Positions 8,161 through 16,746 of a stretch of 64,000 bases of DNA are shown piece by piece (the stretch's first letter is position 1; each line of letters starts with the position of its first letter). The translations under genes and the position numbers were made by a program. The stretch is from Bacteroidales bacterium. Its GTDB lineage: Bacteria > Bacteroidota > Bacteroidia > Bacteroidales > P3. The DNA lies in assembly GCA_017616895.1 (NCBI GenBank), contig JAFZXE010000019.1:62001-126000 (forward strand), given 5' to 3'. The notes under the pieces are model-generated. The model did no database searches, was not told the origin of the DNA, and worked only from the letters and a program-made list of their open reading frames with translations.

Positions 8161-8763
8161 ATGCGGAAACCTGTATATGACAAAGATTTGGTGCCGGAGC
8201 CGTCGGACACGGCGGTTGTGATGTGGGGAATGTCGTCGGAGACATATACCCTTGCGGCGGGGTTGAACGAGGTGTATGGGTTGAACCTGACGCGTGACGA
8301 CGACCTGATGGTGAACAGCAGCCTGCAGACGGTGGTATGTCCGTGTTTCACATATACCGACGCCATTCGGCAGATGTTCTATGTGCTGCTCGGCAATCCT
8401 ATATTCAGCGGAGGTTTGGGCGGCAGGATGAACTACTACAACGCGATACTGCTGATAAACGGCGACGGAGCTTGGGATATGCAGCAACGCATTTACGGCG
8501 ACTTCTACGGCATGCGCCCCCTACCCGACCCTTTCGACTGGCGCGAATGTGAGCGCTACGAGGCGCTGAGGGGTATCATGGGGTCGGTTACGCACACCGA
8601 CTACTTCGACTTCAGAGACGAATCGGCACCGCGGTCGTCAGTATATTCCAATTTCTCGGAGCGTGCGGCAAGCAAAATCAACAGCTATTTCAAAGAACTG
8701 GTGACGTGCCTAGAGTCGGTTATATGGGCTATTGGCGACGCTCCCGACATAGATATGTTATAA
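8161..8763 (+). CDS. Hypothetical protein, 200 residues
   Basis: The ATG at 8161 opens a 200-residue frame beginning MRKPVYDKDLVPEPSDTAVV. It has balanced amino-acid composition and no signal peptide or membrane segment. Composition and length support a real gene. I recognise no motif: there is a Gly-rich stretch FSGGLGGRMNYYNAILLING (about residues 81-100) and an acidic C-terminus. It stands between two repeat-rich spaces without close operon partners, and its function is unknown. Confidence 0.65.
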   Translation: MRKPVYDKDLVPEPSDTAVVMWGMSSETYTLAAGLNEVYGLNLTRDDDLMVNSSLQTVVCPCFTYTDAIRQMFYVLLGNPIFSGGLGGRMNYYNAILLINGDGAWDMQQRIYGDFYGMRPLPDPFDWRECERYEALRGIMGSVTHTDYFDFRDESAPRSSVYSNFSERAASKINSYFKELVTCLESVIWAIGDAPDIDML

Positions 8764-8768
8764 CTATG

Positions 8769-8799
8769 TTGCAGAATGCAATTTAATTTCGTAACTTTG
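8769..8799 (+). promoter_or_regulatory. Promoter of the pepD gene
   Basis: TTG (8769-8771) and TAACTTTG (8792-8799) are separated by 20 bases. The leader to the ATG at 8879 is about 70 nt. Confidence 0.6.
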
Positions 8800-8878
8800 C
8801 AAACTCGTAAGGCACGAGCGTTTTTCGAAGCCGACATACACGACAAAAACAAAATTAATCACATAAAACATAACAATC

Positions 8879-10330
8879 ATGACAATTAAAGATTTAGAAC
8901 CCAAAGAAGTATGGGCAAACTTCTACGCCCTCACTCAGTGCCCCCGTCCGTCAAAGCATGAAGAAATCGTGCGCCAATATCTGGTTGACTGGGCCAAGAA
9001 AAAGAAGATTGAGTGCGAAGTCGATAAAGTCGGCAACGTGATAATGCGCAAACCCGCCACCAAAGGCATGGAGAAGAAAAAGATGGTGTGCCTGCAGGCC
9101 CACATGGATATGGTGCCGCAAGCCCGCGCCGGCAAGAAACACGACTTTGTGAAAGACCCCATCAAGACCAAAATCGTTGACGAATGGGTATATGCATGCG
9201 ACACCACCCTCGGTGCCGACGACGGTATGGGTGTGGCTGCAGCGATGGCCGTTCTGGAATCGAAGACCCTCAAACACGGTCCGCTGGAGGCTCTGTTCAC
9301 CACCGACGAAGAGACCGGCATGACCGGCGCTTTCGGCCTGAAGAAAGGCGTGCTGAAGAGCGACTACCTGTTGAACCTCGACTCCGAGACCGAAGGCGAG
9401 CTCTACGTGGGTTGCGCCGGCGGTATCGACGCCACTTTGAGCATCCCCTACAAGACCGAAGCCGCTCCTAAGAAATACTGCGCCATGAAGCTCACCATCG
9501 GCGGCTTGCAGGGCGGTCACTCAGGAATGGAAATCAACTGCGGACGCGGCAACGCCAACAAAATCATGTTCCGCCACATACGCTGGGTTGCCGAGTGCGG
9601 CATCCGTCTGATAAGCGTCAGCGGCGGCAACATGCGCAACGCCATCCCGCGCGACGCAGAGATGGTTTTCGCTATGCCGAAAGAGAACAAAGACTGCATC
9701 GTGAAAGAGCTTGAGAAGGTGGCCGGATGGGTGAAGAAAGAACTCGGCGACGTGGAACCCGACTTCTTCATGAAAGTCGAAGACGTGAAGATGGCTCCGA
9801 AGGTGATGACCGAAGCCGACACACAGAAACTCATCAACACCGTGATGATCGCCCCCAACGGCGTTATCCGCATGAGCAAAGATATGGCCGGATTGGTCGA
9901 GACCTCGCTGAACCTCGCCATCATGAAGACCGACGGCAAGAAGTTCACCATCATGGCTCTGCTGCGCAGCTCGGTTGACTCAGCCAAGGACGTGCTGGCC
10001 GAGCGCCTGGTGTGCCTCGCCGAACTGGCTGGCGGCACATGCAAACTGACCGGCGCCTATCCCGGATGGAAACCCAACATGAAGAGCGGCCTGCTGAAGA
10101 TGATGAAGCAGACCTACAAGAAGCTCTACAAGAAAGACCCCGCAGTGGTGGCTATCCACGCAGGATTGGAGTGCGGCCTGCTCGGCGGCAAGTATCCCGA
10201 CCTGGAGATGATCTCCTTCGGTCCGACGCTGCAGAGCCCCCACAGCCCAGACGAGCGTTGCAATATCGCCAGCGTGAAGAATTTCTACAACTACCTGGTG
10301 GCAGCACTCGAGGCAGTGCCGAACAAATAA
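8879..10330 (+). CDS. pepD: Aminoacyl-histidine dipeptidase PepD (M20 family)
   Basis: The 483-residue protein has the family length and N-terminus (PKEVWANFYALTQCPRPSKH). The metal ligands of M20/M28 peptidases are visible: QAHMDMVPQ, TTLGADDGMGVAAAMAV, and TDEETGMTGA with the catalytic glutamate pair, followed by LNLDSETEGELYVGCAGG and the late SPHSPDE histidine. These cytosolic zinc enzymes cleave Xaa-His and other dipeptides. It has its own promoter and is followed by a hairpin and the acyl-CoA synthetase gene. Confidence 0.93.
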   Translation: MTIKDLEPKEVWANFYALTQCPRPSKHEEIVRQYLVDWAKKKKIECEVDKVGNVIMRKPATKGMEKKKMVCLQAHMDMVPQARAGKKHDFVKDPIKTKIVDEWVYACDTTLGADDGMGVAAAMAVLESKTLKHGPLEALFTTDEETGMTGAFGLKKGVLKSDYLLNLDSETEGELYVGCAGGIDATLSIPYKTEAAPKKYCAMKLTIGGLQGGHSGMEINCGRGNANKIMFRHIRWVAECGIRLISVSGGNMRNAIPRDAEMVFAMPKENKDCIVKELEKVAGWVKKELGDVEPDFFMKVEDVKMAPKVMTEADTQKLINTVMIAPNGVIRMSKDMAGLVETSLNLAIMKTDGKKFTIMALLRSSVDSAKDVLAERLVCLAELAGGTCKLTGAYPGWKPNMKSGLLKMMKQTYKKLYKKDPAVVAIHAGLECGLLGGKYPDLEMISFGPTLQSPHSPDERCNIASVKNFYNYLVAALEAVPNK

Positions 10331-10339
10331 AATTGTCTG

Positions 10340-10386
10340 ATAAGTCCTATAGGTCCTATAATTCCCATAAAACCCATAGGACTTAT
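10340..10386 (+). terminator. Long hairpin between pepD and the acyl-CoA synthetase gene
   Basis: ATAAGTCCTAT (10340-10350) and ATAGGACTTAT (10376-10386) are perfect complements around a 25-nt loop. No clear T-run follows, so this may be an attenuator or processing site instead of a classical terminator. Confidence 0.4.
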
Positions 10387-10424
10387 TAAACTCAAATAAA
10401 CTTCAACATTCAATTAGAAAAAGG

Positions 10425-12497
10425 ATGATTTCAAAAGAACTTCTGAACCCTCGGAGCATCGTGGTTTGCGGTGCTTCGAGCGACATACACAAACCAGGCG
10501 GCAAAGCCTTGAAGAACCTCTTGGAGAGCAGTTTCAAAGGTGAGGTCTATGCCGTGAACCCAAAAGAGAGCGAAGTGCAGGGCGTGAAATGCTACGCCAA
10601 AGTCGAGGACCTGCCGCAGGTTGATTGCGCCATCCTCTGCATCGCAGCCAAATTCTGCGCCGCCACAGTCGATGTGCTCACGCAGCAGAAAGGCACCAAG
10701 GGCTTCATCATCGTCAGCGCCGGCTTCTCGGAGGAGAGCGCCGAAGGTGCTGCAATAGAAAAGCACATCGTTGACAGCATCAACGCCGTGGGCGGCTCGC
10801 TGATTGGCCCCAACTGCACGGGATTCCTCAACACCAACTATAGCGGATGCTTCGACACGCCGATACCAAAACTCGACCCGCACGGTGTCGATTTCATCAC
10901 CGGCTCAGGCGCCACCGCCGTGTTCATCAAGGAATACGGTATCAGCAACGGCCTCACGTTCAACAGCGTGTGGGCAGTTGGAAACAGCGCACAGCTCGGC
11001 ATCGAGGATGTGCTCGAACACCTCGACGAGACCTTCGACCCGGTGAAGTCGAGCCGCGTCATCATGCTCTATATGGAGAAGATTGGCGATCCGCAGCGTC
11101 TGCTCAAACACAGCCGCAACCTTATCAACAAAGGCTGCAAGATAGCTGCCATCAAGAGTGGCGGATCGGCCGCAGGAAGCCGTGCCGCATCGAGCCACAC
11201 AGGTGCCCTCGCCACCAACGACGCAGCCGTTGACGCCCTGTTCCGCAAGGCCGGCATCGTGCGCTGCCACAACCGTCAGGAGCTCACCACCGTGTGCGCC
11301 GTGTTCATGCACCCCGAGCTGAAAGGCAAACGCTGCGCTGTGGTAACCCACGCTGGCGGTCCTGCCGTGATGCTGACCGATGTGCTGTCGAACGGCGGCA
11401 TGGAGGTTCCGAGTTTGAAAGACCACCCCAAGTCGCCCGAACTGCTGAGCAAGCTCTTCGGAGGCTCTTCGGTTGGCAACCCCATAGACTTCCTCGCCAC
11501 CGGCACAGCCGAGCAGCTGGGATATATACTCGACGCCGTCGAGAACGACTACGACGAGATTGACTTCTCGGTGGTCATCTTCGGTTCGCCCGGATTGTTC
11601 TCTAACAAGGAGGTCTATGACCTGCTCGACGAGAAGATGAAGACCTGCAAGAAGCCCATCTTCCCCGTGCTGCCCTCCATCATCAACGTCAAACAGGAAA
11701 TCGAAGACTTCATCGCCAAAGGCCGCATCAACTTCCCCGAAGAGTGTGTGCTCGGCAACGCCATCTGCAAGGTATATAACACCCCCAAGCCGCAACCCGA
11801 GAACGTGGAGCAGCCCGCCATCGACGTAGCTCGCATCCGCAAGACCATCGAGCGCTGCAAGAGCGGTTACCTCGAGATAGCCGACTACAACGAGCTGCTC
11901 GACGCTGCAGGCATCAGCCGCAAGAAGTCAGTCGAAGTCTCCAAAGTCGAAGACGCCATCGCCTTCGCAAAAGAGGTGGGATGCTCGAAGGACGTGCCGC
12001 TCGTGATGAAGGTCGTCGGCCCGTTGCACAAGAGCGACGTGGGCGGCGTGACCCTCGGAGTGAAAGACCTCGAGACCGTTGAGAAAGAGTTCAACCGCCT
12101 CATCGTCATCCCCGAGACCTACGCTGTTGAGATGTACCCGATGCTCGACGGTATCGACGTCTATATCGGCGCCATCCGCGACGAGAAGTTCGGCCATCAG
12201 ATATTCTTCGGTCTTGGCGGCATCTTCATCGAGGTGCTGAAAGACGTGCAGAGCGCCCTCGCACCCATCACCGCCGCCGAAGCCAAAGAGATGCTCAAGC
12301 AGCTCAAAGGCTACAAGATTCTCGAAGGCGTGCGTGGACAGGAAGGTGTCAACCTCGACCTCTACGCCGACCAGATTGCCCGCGTCAGCGCACTGGTACA
12401 GGCAGCGCCCGAGATTGTCGAGATGGACCTCAACCCGCTGCTCGGCAACCCGCGCTACGTCACCGCCGTCGATGCCCGCATCCGCATCGAGAAGTAA
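10425..12497 (+). CDS. ADP-forming acetate/acyl-CoA synthetase, fused alpha-beta chain
   Basis: The 690-residue protein joins an N-terminal CoA-binding Rossmann domain (SIVVCGASSDIHKPGGKALK), a succinyl-CoA-ligase-like domain (TGSGATAVF; KSGGSAAGSRAASSHTGALA carries the phosphohistidine-type SHTGA motif) and a C-terminal ATP-grasp part (PLVMKVVGPLHKSDVGGV). ADP-forming enzymes convert acyl-CoA, ADP and phosphate to the acid and ATP, giving substrate-level ATP in fermenters. The window also holds a butyrate kinase (17.8 kb). Substrate range is not readable from sequence. Confidence 0.88.
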   Translation: MISKELLNPRSIVVCGASSDIHKPGGKALKNLLESSFKGEVYAVNPKESEVQGVKCYAKVEDLPQVDCAILCIAAKFCAATVDVLTQQKGTKGFIIVSAGFSEESAEGAAIEKHIVDSINAVGGSLIGPNCTGFLNTNYSGCFDTPIPKLDPHGVDFITGSGATAVFIKEYGISNGLTFNSVWAVGNSAQLGIEDVLEHLDETFDPVKSSRVIMLYMEKIGDPQRLLKHSRNLINKGCKIAAIKSGGSAAGSRAASSHTGALATNDAAVDALFRKAGIVRCHNRQELTTVCAVFMHPELKGKRCAVVTHAGGPAVMLTDVLSNGGMEVPSLKDHPKSPELLSKLFGGSSVGNPIDFLATGTAEQLGYILDAVENDYDEIDFSVVIFGSPGLFSNKEVYDLLDEKMKTCKKPIFPVLPSIINVKQEIEDFIAKGRINFPEECVLGNAICKVYNTPKPQPENVEQPAIDVARIRKTIERCKSGYLEIADYNELLDAAGISRKKSVEVSKVEDAIAFAKEVGCSKDVPLVMKVVGPLHKSDVGGVTLGVKDLETVEKEFNRLIVIPETYAVEMYPMLDGIDVYIGAIRDEKFGHQIFFGLGGIFIEVLKDVQSALAPITAAEAKEMLKQLKGYKILEGVRGQEGVNLDLYADQIARVSALVQAAPEIVEMDLNPLLGNPRYVTAVDARIRIEK

Positions 12498-12518
12498 GAC
12501 GGTTTGAATACAAACGAA

Positions 12519-12547
12519 AAAGGGCTGGCTTCGGCTGGCCCTTTATA
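12519..12547 (+). terminator. Rho-independent terminator after the acyl-CoA synthetase gene
   Basis: An 11-bp stem (AAAGGGCTGGC with GCTGGCCCTTT, two G-U pairs) closes on a TTCG tetraloop and is followed by a T/A-rich run. Confidence 0.85.
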
Positions 12548-12572
12548 TTTCACTCGCTCAAACACAGAATCC

Positions 12573-13040
12573 ATGACTCATCAAGATCTTATGCGGCTGG
12601 CTATACAGCTTTCGGAGGAGAACGTGCAGAACGGCGGAGGGCCTTTTGGCGCTGTGATAGCCAAAAACGGCGAGGTGATCGCCACAGGCGTTAATCGCGT
12701 GACCGCCAACAACGACCCTACGGCACATGCCGAGGTGAGCGCCATACGTGCGGCTTGCCAGAAGGTGAAGAACTTCAAACTTGACGGATGTGTGGTTTAC
12801 AGCTCGTGCGAGCCTTGTCCGATGTGCCTCAGCGCACTCTACTGGGCGGGGGTATCGAAGATATACTACGCCAACACCAAAGACGACGCAAAGGCGATAA
12901 ACTTCGACGACTCGTTCATCTATGAACAGCTGTCGCTTGAACGCAACGAACGCAGTATCGCAAGCGAGCAGATGCTACGCGACGAGGCTCTGAAAGCTTT
13001 CGAAATGTGGCGCGACAAAGAAGATAAGACGGAGTACTAG
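12573..13040 (+). CDS. guaD: Guanine deaminase (cytidine/deoxycytidylate deaminase fold)
   Basis: The zinc-binding motifs of the CDA fold are present: DPTAHAEVSAIRAAC (HAE) and SSCEPCPMCLSALYWAG (PCxxC). The context INFDDSFIYEQ and the compact 155-residue length match the Bacillus-type guanine deaminase more closely than TadA. The enzyme would turn guanine into xanthine in purine salvage. I start it at 12573 (MTHQDLMRLA). An in-frame extension to 12504 would run through the terminator hairpin at 12519-12544 and is unlikely. Confidence 0.85.
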   Translation: MTHQDLMRLAIQLSEENVQNGGGPFGAVIAKNGEVIATGVNRVTANNDPTAHAEVSAIRAACQKVKNFKLDGCVVYSSCEPCPMCLSALYWAGVSKIYYANTKDDAKAINFDDSFIYEQLSLERNERSIASEQMLRDEALKAFEMWRDKEDKTEY

Positions 13041-13054
13041 GTGCGTGCCCGCAC
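13041..13054 (+). repeat. GTGCG-TGCC-CGCAC hairpin repeat, directly after a stop codon
   Basis: GTGCGTGCCCGCAC begins at the base after the guaD stop. The same element, followed by ACAGG/ACAAG-type sequence, occurs at 48718-48731, 44309-44322 (GTGCATGCCCGCAC) and 33463-33476 (GTGCGTACCCGCAC). See the findings. Confidence 0.7.
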
Positions 13055-13140
13055 AGGGGTCGTGACCGACAGGGTTGTTAATTTTGTGAAGTTGTTAAAT
13101 TGTGAAGTAGTGAAGTAGTCAGCGGTTAGTGGTTAGTATT

Positions 13141-13210
13141 GTCAATTCACACATGCTTTAGCATTGATGAGCACCGCTGAATCAAATTAAATCAAGCGAA
13201 TAATTCACTA
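13141..13210. repeat. Dispersed ~65-bp intergenic repeat, copy 1
   Basis: From ATTCACACATGCTTTAGCAT to ATAATTCACTA this stretch matches 48914-48979 except for about two bases. ATGC-TTTA-GCAT can form a small hairpin. Confidence 0.7.
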
Positions 13211-13211
13211 A

Positions 13212-13973
13212 TCACAATTCACTAAAAAGTTCCAACGTGCCTTCTGAATAGACGGCGTAGCTGCGGTGGTCGAGCCAGTCGCCTGCGTTGACATACTGTA
13301 CGGCGGTGCCGTCCCCCAAGCTCACCATCATGTCGAGCGGCGTGTGGCGGTGGCCGAAGACGCAGAAGTCGGCCGGCTCAACCTTCAGGCGCTCTTTGAT
13401 GTAAATCACTATGCCTTCGCGGTCGTCGCCCAGGTAGTGCTGCAGCCCCTCGCGTTGGTGGCGGAGCTTGTTGCTGTCGCTCCAGCGGCTGGCGATGGGA
13501 AAGGTGACGCGCGGCGACACTAACGAGAACAGACGCTGGCACATATGGTTGCGGAACACCCTGCGCAGGCGGTCATAGTTGGGGTCGAATCCTCCAAGTC
13601 CGTCGCCGTGCCCCACCAGGAAACGTTTTCCGTCGAACTCCATGATATCGGGGTCGTTGTGCATCACCGCACCGATTTCGTTCTCAAGATAGTCGAAAAG
13701 CCACATGTCGTGGTTGCCTATGTAGTAATGTATCTCTACCCCTGCGTCGGCCAGCTCGGCCAGCTTGCCAAGCAGCCTCACGTGTCCGCGCGGCACGACG
13801 TGCTTGTAGGTGAACCAGAAGTCGAACATATCGCCCAGCAGCACCAGCCGCTTCGCGTCGGACTTCATTGTGTCGAGTAGGCGGCAGAGCGACTGCTCGC
13901 GCTCGCGGCTGTCGGCTCCCGAGCCCAGATGGGCGTCGCTGACGAAATAGAGTTTATCGCGGCTGTCGTTCAT
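13212..13973 (-). CDS. lpxH: UDP-2,3-diacylglucosamine diphosphatase family (LpxH-like)
   Basis: Calcineurin-type phosphoesterase motifs appear in order in 253 residues: FVSDAHLGSG (D-x-H), LLGDMFDFW (GD), YYIGNHDMW (GNHD), LVGHGDGLG, and VFGHRHTPLD (GHxH). In lipid A synthesis LpxH cleaves UDP-2,3-diacylglucosamine to lipid X and UMP at the inner membrane. It overlaps the upstream lipoprotein gene by four bases (ATGA at 13970-13973), so the two are translationally coupled. Other YqfE/LpxH-like phosphoesterases are possible, but the FDFWFTYK motif favours LpxH. Confidence 0.82.
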   Translation of the reverse strand: MNDSRDKLYFVSDAHLGSGADSREREQSLCRLLDTMKSDAKRLVLLGDMFDFWFTYKHVVPRGHVRLLGKLAELADAGVEIHYYIGNHDMWLFDYLENEIGAVMHNDPDIMEFDGKRFLVGHGDGLGGFDPNYDRLRRVFRNHMCQRLFSLVSPRVTFPIASRWSDSNKLRHQREGLQHYLGDDREGIVIYIKERLKVEPADFCVFGHRHTPLDMMVSLGDGTAVQYVNAGDWLDHRSYAVYSEGTLELFSEL

Positions 13974-14803
13974 TCGGCACCGTTGAGTGAGAAGTTTACC
14001 GCCTGCGGCTTTTTGCGCTCAACCTGGTAGCGCACCCGCTCCATCACGTTCTTGAACGCCAGCGTGTGCGGGTTGTCGGCCGTCGCCTCGTTCTCTTCCA
14101 ATCCTTGGAGCACCTGCTCGTAGTAGGTGAAAAGTTCGGGATAGCGGTCAACATCGATTATCGGGTGGCTGCCGTTGAACGGCTTGTAGAGCGCGATAAG
14201 TGTGGCGAGCGAGCCGCTGTTGTCCTCCAGGAACTGGGTGATATACGCCACCTGCTCGTCGTAAGCCTCGCGGTAGAGCGAGTCGGTCAATTTCTTTGCC
14301 TCGCGGTAGGAGGCGGTATCGCCCACGAGCTTCATCATGCCGTTCTCTTCGACGGTCTGTATGCCGAAACGTTCGCGGTTGGCGCGGTCGGCCGTAACGA
14401 TGTCGCGCAGTTTGTAGGCGCCATAGTTGCTGTAATCCTGCAGCTGCCAGAGGGTCGCCGACTCTTTCGACCCATCGACCTTGTAGCTCAGCGAAAGACT
14501 GTCGAACACTCCCGAGACTTTTAGTTTCTCGCCCTTGTAAGGCAGAAGCACCACGTAGTCAACCGCAGAGGTGTGGAGATTATAAAAGGTCTGGTATTCG
14601 TATTTGCCGCTGTAGCTGAACTTGCCTTTCTTGTCTAGCTGTATCGAGTCGAGGAAATGCGGCCCGTCAGGCGTCAACTCCTCGATGTACATCATCTTCC
14701 CGGCACCGTTGTCGATGGTGCCTTCGATGGTGAATTTGTTCTCTTTCTTGCATCCTGCGAAAAGCAGAACTGTCGTCGCAAACAAAAGGATGTATTTTTT
14801 CAT
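13970..14803 (-). CDS. Lipoprotein with N-terminal DUF4369-like domain
   Basis: The 277-residue protein has a lipoprotein signal (MKKYILLFATTVLLFAGCKK, lipobox FAGC). It is followed by a beta-rich region (FTIEGTIDNGAGKMMYIEEL), the usual start of DUF4369 domains found before thioredoxin-like domains in Bacteroidota. Here no thioredoxin CxxC follows. The C-terminal half is helical and charged. It is probably anchored to the outer or inner membrane facing the periplasm, function unknown. It is coupled to lpxH by an ATGA overlap. Confidence 0.75.
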   Translation of the reverse strand: MKKYILLFATTVLLFAGCKKENKFTIEGTIDNGAGKMMYIEELTPDGPHFLDSIQLDKKGKFSYSGKYEYQTFYNLHTSAVDYVVLLPYKGEKLKVSGVFDSLSLSYKVDGSKESATLWQLQDYSNYGAYKLRDIVTADRANRERFGIQTVEENGMMKLVGDTASYREAKKLTDSLYREAYDEQVAYITQFLEDNSGSLATLIALYKPFNGSHPIIDVDRYPELFTYYEQVLQGLEENEATADNPHTLAFKNVMERVRYQVERKKPQAVNFSLNGAE

Positions 14804-14845
14804 ATTGTATATATTATCTATTACTGACTACTTAAAACTTACAGC

Positions 14846-15826
14846 TTAAAACTCATCTATAATCGTCAACGCTGCCATCGCCTCGACCACAACTGCGGCG
14901 CGGCTCACGTGGCAGCGGTCGTGGCGGCCTTTGACCTCAATCATACGCACCTCGCCCGCACCGTTGCGGCATTGCGTGAGCGGTATCTGCGTCACGACGG
15001 GATGAAATCCTACCGTGAACTCTATCGGCATACCATTCGAGATGCCGCCCTGTATGCCTCCGCAGTGGTTGGTGAGAGTTAATTGTGAATTTTGAATTTT
15101 GAATTTTGAATCGACGTCCGATGCCGTTTGGACGCAGTCGTTCCAGCGGTCGGCATAGTCTTTGCCCGTCATCGCGGTTGCCTCTTTGCCTATGCCCATC
15201 TCGAAGCTTATTGCCGAAGGTATCGACATCATGGCGTATGCCAGACGTGCATTGAGGCGGTCGAACACCGGCTCGCCCACACCTGGCTTCACCCCGAAGA
15301 TGGTGCATCGCACAGTGCCGCCAACGGTATTCTCTTCTGAGACGTTCTGTCCGGCGCACCATTCCGACGCGATGCTTATGCCTTCTTTAGCCAGCAGCTG
15401 CTTGGCTATGGCGCCTGCGACCACTCTCGCCACCGTTTCTCTAGCCGACGCCCGTCCACCGCCGCGATGGTCGCGGACGCCGTACTTCGCTTGATAGGTG
15501 TAGTCGGCATGTCCGGCTCGCTGCCAATCTTTCAGGTTATCGTAATCCTCGCTGCGGGCATCGCCGTTGCTGACGAGGAAGGCAATCGGTGTTCCGAGTG
15601 TCACCCCGTCCATGATGCCCGACTGCCACTCTATGTGGTCGCACTCTTTTCTCTCGGTCGTTCCCTCAACGCCGTCGCCACGACGCCGCGCAAGCTCCGC
15701 ATCGATTTGTGCGAAGTCTATCGCCACACCTGCGGGACAGCCGTCAATCACCCCACCCACCGATGCGCCATGTGACTCACCGAAGGTGGTAAGACGGAAA
15801 CGTTCACCGAAAGTATTGCCAGACAT
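14846..15826 (-). CDS. aroC: Chorismate synthase, with a small in-frame repeat insertion
   Basis: The protein (326 residues) begins GNTFGERFRLTTFGESHGAS and contains GHADYTYQAKYGVRDHRGGG and GRASARETVARV, the flavin and EPSP binding signatures. It converts EPSP to chorismate with reduced FMN. Just before the conserved NHCGGIQGGISNG motif it carries SKFKIQNSQLT, encoded by a run of the genome's TTTGAATTTTGAA intergenic repeat (15079-15111). This stretch is absent from the family pattern I know and looks like a later in-frame insertion. The enzyme is otherwise complete. Confidence 0.92.
   Translation of the reverse strand: MSGNTFGERFRLTTFGESHGASVGGVIDGCPAGVAIDFAQIDAELARRRGDGVEGTTERKECDHIEWQSGIMDGVTLGTPIAFLVSNGDARSEDYDNLKDWQRAGHADYTYQAKYGVRDHRGGGRASARETVARVVAGAIAKQLLAKEGISIASEWCAGQNVSEENTVGGTVRCTIFGVKPGVGEPVFDRLNARLAYAMMSIPSAISFEMGIGKEATAMTGKDYADRWNDCVQTASDVDSKFKIQNSQLTLTNHCGGIQGGISNGMPIEFTVGFHPVVTQIPLTQCRNGAGEVRMIEVKGRHDRCHVSRAAVVVEAMAALTIIDEF
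15079..15111 (-). repeat. Low-complexity intergenic-type repeat inside aroC
   Basis: On the coding strand the unit TTCAAAATTCAAAATTCA encodes KFKIQNS in frame. The same kind of sequence occurs between genes and inside ispD (52208-52243). Confidence 0.75.
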
Positions 15827-15837
15827 CTGTGTAAGAG

Positions 15838-15947
15838 TTTTAAGCTGTAAGTTTTAAGTGTTAAGTAGCTTGCTCGCCAAGTATATTTGTCAATTCACTA
15901 ATCACTATTCACTAATCACTAACCACTAATCACTAATCACTATTCAC
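15838..15947. repeat. Short-repeat intergenic spacer between fkp and aroC
   Basis: TAAGCTGTAAGTTTTAAG units are followed by about eight copies of (AATCACTA)-type units. I see no gene or promoter here. Confidence 0.7.
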
Positions 15948-16646
15948 TCACTTCGGATTTATCTCCAGCAGCTCTACTTCAAACACCAGTAGCGAGCCTG
16001 CGGGGATGTCGCCCACCTTGCGCTCACCGTAGGCGAGGTTGTGGGGTATGTAGAGTATGTACTTCGACCCCTCGTCCATCAGCTGCAGGCCTTCCGTCCA
16101 GCCGGCTATGACTTGGTTGAGTGCGAAGGTTATCGGCTCGCCGCGTTCCACGCTGCTGTCAAACACCTTGCCGTTGATGAGCTTGCCCGTGTAGTGCACC
16201 TTCACCTTGTCGGTGGCTACGGGCTTCTTGCCGTTGCCGGCTTTCTTGCGTATATACGAGAGGCCCGACTCGGTGGTATAAACCGACTTGTTGTTGCGTA
16301 TTTTCTCCATGTAGGCCTTGCCTGCGGCGATATTCTCGTCACATTCTTTCTTCATCTTGTCGTTCATTTGGGTTTGGAACCGCACCATCAGGCTCTCCAT
16401 CTGCTCCTGCGTGAAATAGATGGTGCCCTTGTCGGCATTCTGGAGCGCCTGCGACACCTTATCGACGTTGAACTCGACTCCCTGACGCAGCCACTCGGTG
16501 TAGATGCTCTGTCCTACGGCGTATGATATCGAGTCGTTGAAAGTCTTGAGCCCTTTGGCTTTCACCACGGTCATCTCCTGCGCGCATGAAACCGAAGCCA
16601 GCGCAACGGCAAAAAAGAAAGCTGTTGATGCAATGATTTTTCTCAT
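15948..16646 (-). CDS. FKBP-type peptidyl-prolyl cis-trans isomerase, exported
   Basis: The 232-residue protein has a signal peptide (MRKIIASTAFFFAVALASVS, then a Cys that may be lipidated), an N-terminal FkpA/Mip-like helical dimerisation domain (FNDSISYAVGQSIYTEWLRQ), and a C-terminal FKBP domain. The FKBP domain runs from about residue 145 and contains VKVHYTGKLINGKVFDSS, VIAGWTEGLQLM, and IPHNLAYGER. It should fold or chaperone envelope proteins in the periplasm. Length and domain order are normal for the family. Confidence 0.9.
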   Translation of the reverse strand: MRKIIASTAFFFAVALASVSCAQEMTVVKAKGLKTFNDSISYAVGQSIYTEWLRQGVEFNVDKVSQALQNADKGTIYFTQEQMESLMVRFQTQMNDKMKKECDENIAAGKAYMEKIRNNKSVYTTESGLSYIRKKAGNGKKPVATDKVKVHYTGKLINGKVFDSSVERGEPITFALNQVIAGWTEGLQLMDEGSKYILYIPHNLAYGERKVGDIPAGSLLVFEVELLEINPK

Positions 16647-16669
16647 ATCTGTTATTCGTTTCTACAAAC

Positions 16670-16702
16670 AATGCCTGCGGCTGTCCGCAGGCATTAGTTT
16701 TT
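16670..16702. terminator. Hairpin terminator between buk and the FKBP gene
   Basis: AATGCCTGCGG (16670-16680) and CCGCAGGCATT (16685-16695) form an 11-bp stem with a 4-nt loop. The better T-run (AGTTTTT) is on the plus strand, but the position would also end buk transcripts on the minus strand. Confidence 0.6.
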
Positions 16703-16746
16703 CATTATTCTAATTCGTCACTTCACACTTTAACATCTTCACATCT

